From Puccinellia tenuiflora (lineage: Eukaryota; Streptophyta; Magnoliopsida; Poales; Poaceae), in contig QRDG01002536.1 in NCBI GenBank assembly GCA_012064385.1, positions 1 through 64,000 of the forward strand: a DNA stretch of 64,000 nt, read 5' to 3'. The position numbers and the translations under genes are program-made. Under the pieces are notes generated by a model that saw only the letters and a program-made list of their open reading frames with translations, did no database searches and was not told where the DNA came from. Shown piece after piece: positions 57,995-64,000 of the stretch; positions within the stretch are counted from its first letter, which is position 1; every line of letters starts with the position of its first letter.

Positions 57995-59567
57995 TTGCTA
58001 CTCTCCTTATCTTATCTGCCACTTGCTCAACATTTCGCCATGTTCTTTTCTATCTTCACCGGCCGCGAGCCCGTGTTCCATTCATCTCACGTATCAACTA
58101 GAGCGTGATTCCTCCCTAAACACATATGCTTATGATCGGCGTGTCGATGATTATTCTAGGTTTTTTTCTTCAAAACTTGATTGGTTATCGTTATTGGATC
58201 GAATCCAGCAACACATCTTCTTATTCTCCCTCCAGGGGGCATCTTGGAATACACTTTCGTTTTATATATGTATTTGATGTTATAAATATTGTTATTTTTT
58301 CTACATGATTAGCCAAATTTTACAAAACTTGATTTTCTTTGAAACTAAGATGCACTATATTTTGGAAAAGACGTAGTATGTCGTTTTACGTTGCTTCTAT
58401 ATATTCATGGGTGTATTGTGTCCGGACTATTGATTTGATTATTGAATGAGATGACTCCATTATAAATTGACAGATCTCCGGTGATCGTAAAGAGAGTATA
58501 TGTATGTTCCTTGTGGGGTCTAGAGATCAATTATGCATGTTGGGGTATGATTCAACGGACGATCTCATCCACATAGCAGTGATGTCATCTCTAGACATGC
58601 TATGTGGATCACACTCGATAAACTTTTTAAGATTCGTCCGATCATCTTACTGAGAAGTCAATATATATTAGGCATGGCGGTGACTAGATTGCTAGCTAGT
58701 TAACTTTCTCTTTGCCCTCAATCTCATTCCATGCCTGACACGAATTTGATAGCATCTTGGTGCTAGTTATCCTTCTTGCTGTTATACACGAATTGGATAT
58801 CATCTTGGTAGCTGCATCATATCAATCACTTCTTCATCTCATATAAAGTCTCCTCCTTGGTGTCGACTCTATCTTGTTTGAAATGTCAACTGCGTATTGT
58901 GTTTTTTTTATGGCAATTCGGAATAAATTAAAAACGTCTTTTGCAACCTACTTGTTTGAAACTAAGATGCACTATATTTTGGAAAAGACGTAGTATGTCG
59001 TTTTACGTTGCTTCTATATATTCATGGGTGTATTGTGTCCGGACTATTGATTTGATTATTGAATGAGATGACTCCATTATAAATTGACAGATCTCCAGTG
59101 ATCGTAAAGAGAGTATATGTATGTTCCTTGTGGGGTCTAGAGATCAATTATGCATGTTGGGGTATGGTGCCATGGATGATCTCATCCACATAGCAGTGAT
59201 GTCATCTCTAGACATGCTATGTGGACCACACTCACTAAACTTCTTAAGTTTCGGCCGATCATCTCCCTGAGAATTCAATATATATTAGGCATGGCAGTGA
59301 CTATATTGCTAGCTAGTTAACTTTCTCTTTGCCCTCAATCTCATTCCATGCCTGACACGAATTGGATAGCATCTTGGTGCTAGTTATCCTTTTTGCTGTT
59401 ATACACGAATTGGATATCATCTTGGTAGCGGCATCATATCCATCACTTGTTCATCTCATATAAATTCTCCTCCTTGGTATCGACTCTATCTTCTTTGAAA
59501 TGTCAACTACCTATTGTGTTTTCTGTGAAATGGCAATTCAGAATAATAAAACGCCTCTGCAACCTAC
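57995..59567. repeat. Upstream flank of copy J, with a ~613-bp tandem duplication
   Basis: 58338-58951 is repeated at 58955-59567 from TTTGAAACTAAGATGCAC to GCAACCTACTAT. Both match about 20145-20765. The second unit has diverged more (e.g. GTGGACCACACTCACTAAAC). No gene is seen. Confidence 0.9.
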
Positions 59568-59570
59568 TAT

Positions 59571-59830
59571 CACTACCCGAAACAGACAAATTCCTGACGG
59601 CCATAGTCATTCTTGACGGTCCCGCGGCATTCGTCAGGAATGAAGCCGTGTTCCTGACGTGGAGCGTGTGCCGACGCAAATTATCATTATATTCTTGACG
59701 GTCAATGGTATAACCTTCAGGAACAAGCATTGCAGTCAGGAACTCGTGACACGTTCGTGACTGCATCCGACCACCGTCGCAGATCAGTTTGTCTCCGTCA
59801 GGCACGTATCCTGCCACCGTCAGGAACATG
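59571..59830. mobile_element. CACTA transposon terminus
   Basis: Starts CACTACCCGAAACAGAC directly after TAT. It contains at least eight copies of TCCTGACGG or its complement (CCGTCAGGA) in both orientations, typical CACTA subterminal repeats. The opposite end was not found before 62760, so the element is truncated or rearranged. Confidence 0.8.
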
Positions 59831-59913
59831 AAAGCGGAGGGTGAGGGGAAATTTTTTGGGGCAATTGTTTAGAGGAAAAAAAAATTTGGCGCAATTTTTT
59901 CGTTGCGGAGGCG

Positions 59914-60804
59914 TTTTCGCGCGGACTGGGATCCGGTGCCCCGCTTAAGGCAAGGCACGGTGTGGCTCGAGGCACAAGATCCACCATCCAGCTCGATCCA
60001 ACGGACAGGAACAATCAAGGCAAAACATACCTGGTCTCCGCTCGTCCCCTTCCTCTGTTCATGTGCACGCGAGCAAAAATCACCGCGGGAAGGGAACGCT
60101 TCGCGGTCGGGAACTGTCGTGGAGAGCTCTGCCGCCGTCGTCGCCGTGGGGAAGGGAGCGATGGGATCTCCGGCGGCAGCGGATAAACGACGCCGACAAG
60201 CCCCTCCGACCCCACGGCCTTCTCCTCGCCCCCCTGTGAAGATTTCCGACGAGCCCTACCTCAGCTCCGACGACCGCGTCCGCACAGAGCAGCGACGGCA
60301 AGCCCTCCGCCCGTCTCCCACGGCTCCTCCTCCCGCCCGGCTCACACGGCTTCTCTTCCCCTCCCCGCTCCGACGAGCTCCTCCGACTAGCTGTAACGGC
60401 GCCCTCCGCCCCGCGATGGCGACTCCATCTGCACGCCCTGCGACCACTCCTTGAGGTCGGAACGGGCGGAGGCAGCCGCCGGAGGGCGGCGGACGGAGCA
60501 GTCGTTTCCTCACGCCGCCGGAGCTCAGCCTGGAGAACCAACTAGCGCCATGACGGGAGCGAGCTCCCTTTCCCGCAGCGCCATGATGGGAGCGAGCTCC
60601 CTTTCTGCAGCGGCGGCGATGGGACCAGCAGCACTCGCGTCGTCTTCCTTTGCCTTGCGGGCGAGAGGAACAGAGGAAAGAACCAGTATAATTTCACGTT
60701 GACCCTTTTTGACCGTTGGATTGGGATTGGATGGTGGATGCTGGGCCTCGAGGCACCGCGTGCCTTGCCTCAAGCGGGGCACCGGATCTCAGTCCTTTCC
60801 GCGC
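59914..60804. mobile_element. Mutator-like element carrying a GC-rich insert (Pack-MULE candidate)
   Basis: Terminal inverted repeats of roughly 90 bp start GGACTGGGATCCGGTGCC at 59923 and end GGCACCGGATCTCAGTCC at 60795. The flanks TTTTCGCGC and TTTCCGCGC form a 9-bp target duplication with one mismatch. The interior (60010-60690) is GC-rich and gene-like, with ORFs of up to 183 codons and no recognisable domain. It has no transposase. It sits inside the CACTA-associated block. Confidence 0.78.
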
Positions 60805-61654
60805 GTGGCCTGCTCATCGGTCAAAATCCCTAAGTCCCACTTCTTTTTGCCAGTTCTAATTTACCCCGCCGTCGCCACGCATCCACCACAGGTGGCGGCG
60901 CCGCCTACCTCCCCCGTCCAACGCTCTCGGCCTCCTGCTCCTCCATCCCTTGCCGAGCTCTGTGTACCTTCCCTGTCGAGCTAGCGCAACCTCCCTCCGC
61001 TCTCAGCCTAAGGGATATCCGGCAGTGTGTAGATCAGGGGGCTTTCGCGGTTTCGCCCAGATCTGAGAATCCAACTAATCGGGTAGGTCTGGAGCTGTTG
61101 CGGCACAGGAACGGCAGGACCGGCGGCCGCGATAGGAGGAGGAGAGGGAGGACTTCCAGCAGCAGCGCCGCCATGTCCAAGAGCAGGTGCTTCCTCTTCT
61201 TTTGCCAAAACTTTTTCCTCTGTTTTCTCTCTCGGGCACGGGAGACTGGTGCCGGAAGCACTAGATGTGACAGGCTTTGGTGGGCTGTGGAGACGATTGG
61301 TTCTACAACTACAAGGTCGTCTTTGGTCAAGATTTACTGTACATCTTCGGCAGACCTGACCACTCATGATGGATGGCTAATTTTTTATACTATGAAGGCA
61401 AACTTGACTATCTTTAGATAGTGATATTTATAAGGGTTTGACTATGTCTCACTCGACTGAAAGTTTCTTAAGTCTCAATCAATTCAGAAAAGTGCAACTG
61501 CAGTTAAAAAAAAAGTGCAAGTGGAACGAGTTGCACTTTTTTGGCAGAAAAGTGCAATTGTATATTTCTTTCAGAAAAGTGCAACTCATGCACATTTTTT
61601 TTGGTTGGTTGAGACTTAAGAAAAAATCAGACGCCTGAGAATTAGCAAAACCGT
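60805..61654. other. GC-rich leader-like sequence upstream of the PP2A B55 fragment
   Basis: A C-rich 5'UTR-like stretch and short ORFs. It could be the promoter and leader of the B55 gene copy that follows, but I recognise no coding motif. Near 61490-61610 an inverted repeat around AAAGTGCAACT/AGTTGCACTTTT is visible. Confidence 0.4.
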
Positions 61655-62440
61655 ATTTATAATCTCTTGTTCTGATGGCGAGGCATTCATATCTGCAGAT
61701 GATTTCTGTAATTGGAAGTTAGAAATTCGTAGTCGAAGTTTCAATATTCTTTATGTAACCAACAGACATGGAGGATCTCAGGTATTAAATTCCAAGTCTA
61801 TAAACTCTTAGATGTGCTTACTAAAGGTTTAATTTATATAGCTATATATGTTTGAGAATAAAGAAATTTGCAGCCTCAACTCGTCTTATTTTATAACATG
61901 TGCTACAAGTTTGAACAACTTACTATATGCATACCATGGTAGGTTTTACTGGTCTATCTAATTGACCTTTTGTTTTAACATGTCCGTTGAGTTATTGAGG
62001 TGGGAATTTGTTGCATTACAGCTTTCCATTACTTACACATTTTTTCTGTGGTCTGTAGAGGTTATAATGTCTGTGCAGTTCCACCCTTCTCATTGTAATA
62101 CACTGGCATACAGCAGCTCAAAGGGCTCCATTTGACTTCTGACCTACTGACCTGTGGCTATTAGCTCTACTGTTAGCTTCCATTTGATACTTGCTTCTTT
62201 AATTAATTCAATTTTCAGCACTTTATTTACAAGAGCAGAAGGTGGTCATTGATTTGTTATCTTTGTTTGAGTTTATCATCTTAAAGTTTCTTTGTACTGT
62301 CGCTACTCTCTTTAATCTTGTAGCTTTGAGGAGCATGAGGCCCCTGGTTCAAGATCCATTTGTTCTCGGAATATAGCTTATATTTCTGACATTAAGTTCT
62401 CCATGGATGGTACACATATTCTATGTCAGAAAATCTAAAT
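61655..62440 (+). pseudogene. PP2A 55-kDa regulatory subunit B (B55) fragment
   Basis: Three exon remnants in family order. The first, about 61655-61781, reads SDGEAFISADDFCNWKLEI and SFNI and ends at a GTATTA donor. The second, about 62059-62175, reads VIMSVQFHPSHCNTLAYSSS then KGSI and a stop where the family has Arg. The third, about 62324-62440, reads FEEHEAPGSRSICSRN and ISDIKFSMDGTHIL. These are WD-repeat segments of the B55 beta-propeller that targets protein phosphatase 2A. Several stops and missing exons make it a pseudogene. It lies between a CACTA end and a duplicated flank, so transposon capture is possible but not shown. Confidence 0.8.
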
Positions 62441-62760
62441 GGTATAAGGATTCTGCACTGACTCATTTGTGAACACTGTCCGCTGTATGCTTAGAGATGT
62501 TTGTAGCATGCTCGAATTCTTTCATAGATATGCAACCTATAATATTCTAGTAATATGCTCACTCATTTTTTTTTTTTTGTGTTTCTTCAGATCAGACCAG
62601 ATTATTAGAGACATCATAGGACAGATCAACAAAACTCCAATCAGTATAAACATATCATGTGAGCAACGATGTCACCAGATCCCACCCAACCAACAGGTAG
62701 AATAGCAGTTGTGCTGAAATGAACAGAATCATGCTACTTTGAAATGAGATAGCAGCCCAC
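62441..62760. other. Spacer after the B55 fragment
   Basis: AT-rich DNA with a T run at about 62570. A possible decayed exon near 62591-62698 is not convincingly B55. No gene is called. Confidence 0.4.
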
Positions 62761-64000
62761 TATATATGTTCCTTGTGGGGGTCTAGAGATCAATTATGCA
62801 TGTTGGGGTATGATGCAACGGACGATCTCATCCACATAGCAGTGATGTCATCTCTAGACATGCTATGTGGATCACACTCGATAAACTTTTTAAGATTCGT
62901 CCGATCATCTTACTGAAAAGTCAATATATATTAGGCATGGCGGTGACTAGATTGCTAGCTAGTTAACTTTCTCTTTGCCCTCAATCTCATTCCATGCCTG
63001 ACACGAATTTGATAGCATCTTGGTGCTAGCTAGTTATCCTTCTTGCTGTTATACACGAATTGGATATCATCTTGGTAGCTGCATCATATCAATCACTTCT
63101 TCATCTCATATAAAGTCTCCTCCTTGGTGTCGACTCTATCTTGTTTGAAATGTCAACTACGTATTGTGTTTTTTTTATGGCAATTCGGAATAAATAAAAA
63201 ACGTCTTTTGCAACCTACTATGTGCTCCCTCTATTCCACATTCTAAGACTTTTTAGCAAGCTAGTTTAGCTTGCTAAAAATGCATATATTGTGAGACAGC
63301 GGGAGTGGTTGTCATGTGCAACATTATCATTCCTTGCATCCTGCATGTGTATAGTTGATGCAACCAATAATAAATAATTCCAGGTGCGTCTAGCCAGCAA
63401 TGATTGATCATAGGACAAGTGAAGGTTGGCATGTCCGGTGATGATGCGGCGACAGGACTCGGCTGAAACGTCAACCGCATGCTATGTTTATTTTATGTGA
63501 TGACAAGTTTTTATAAGATCATATCCGTTTTCTTCCTCTCAATTAAGATTTGCAATGACAAGAGGCCATGTTCTCTAGAAATTAATATATTTACTCCGTA
63601 TCATCCTGCATGTGTATGGCTGATGCGAACAATCACAGGTTTATCAGGGTCGATTTCACAGCTGCGTATATACCAATGCACGCATCATGCTGGAGGAATA
63701 TCGGCCGATCCAACGTAATAAGACGGAAACTAGACCAGATCGCCATGAATATATCCATCATGATGGCTCCTCGCCTGTGACCGTCAGGATGGCTCCCAAT
63801 TCTGGCGAGCCATCAAAACCATCAACATGAGATCCGTATGGGTGCCCGCTTCTCCATCAGGGATGGGGAGGGCACCCTTTTTTTGGCACGACCCGTGGTT
63901 GATGACTTGCCGCTACGGGTCAAGTTCCCGTCCCTTTTTGCCATTTGCTCCGATCCTGCCCAGCTTGTGGTCTCGACGGTCCATAATGGGTCCTGGAACA
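62761..64000. repeat. Duplicated flank and LINE start (partner 20309-21560)
   Basis: Near-identical to 20309-21560, including the stem-loop (about 62832-62874), the short MITE (63232-63312), GCGGCGACAGGAC (about 63447) and the LINE insertion point. From 63766 it is the same 5'-truncated LINE, which runs off the window. The missing A in ACCATCAACATGAG shifts the LINE frame relative to the partner. Confidence 0.9.

Noticed and set aside
59903..60454. 183-codon ORF in the MULE interior as a gene
   Set aside because: Overlapping GC-driven ORFs on both strands and no recognisable domain. Treated as captured or random GC-rich sequence.
1..64000. CRISPR array, bacterial operon or phage system
   Set aside because: Repeats are transposons, MITEs and duplicated flanks. 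Introns, TATA boxes and plant gene families show a plant nuclear genome.

Overview
The window is plant nuclear DNA, most likely from a grass of the wheat/barley tribe. The evidence is GC-rich first exons, short GT-AG introns, Stowaway-type MITEs, CACTA, Mutator-like, Helitron and L1-type LINE sequences, and a copia element whose gag ORF sits in very AT-rich DNA. There is no bacterial-style gene organisation, no CRISPR array and no recognisable tRNA or rRNA gene. The species call is inference.

The backbone is a cluster of small single-domain rhodanese (thiosulfate sulfurtransferase, STR16/18-like) genes. One five-exon gene lies on the + strand (26.0-27.5 kb). Nine related two-exon copies lie on the - strand: A 13.4-14.1, B 15.3-15.9, C 18.7-19.2, D 23.7-24.1, F 42.7-43.0, G 45.0-45.6, H 46.7-47.4, I 48.9-49.4 and J 56.4-57.0 kb. 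B, C, I and J read through as intact 144-150 residue proteins. A, D, F, G and H are broken. The two-exon copies lack three introns of the + strand gene but keep the last one at exactly the same codon boundary.

Copies A-B-C and their flanks (about 258-593 plus 13.06-21.56 kb) form one segment of a large duplication. Copies H-I-J and their flanks (about 46.0-59.6 and 62.8-64.0 kb) form the other. Elements present in both segments (a solo LTR in A/H, a GC-rich retroposon, a LINE) predate the duplication. Elements in only one segment are later: a nested retroposon and copia block at 0.6-13.06 kb, a 3.6 kb LINE at 49.6-53.2 kb, several MITEs, and a CACTA/MULE/gene-fragment block at 59.6-62.8 kb.

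Between the two segments (27.5-42 kb) lie gene relics and transposons: the last four exons of a mitochondrial-type ribosomal protein S5 gene (- strand), a Helitron 3' terminus, a GC-rich exon with a possible transit peptide, a CACTA end abutting the 3' half of a pyruvate decarboxylase gene, a copia relic, and a 5'-truncated LINE with one nonsense codon. A decayed PP2A B55 regulatory-subunit fragment lies at 61.7-62.4 kb.

Only the five intact rhodanese genes look like functional host genes. The rest is duplicated flank, transposons and gene fragments. Identities were judged by eye; no alignment or database search was run.
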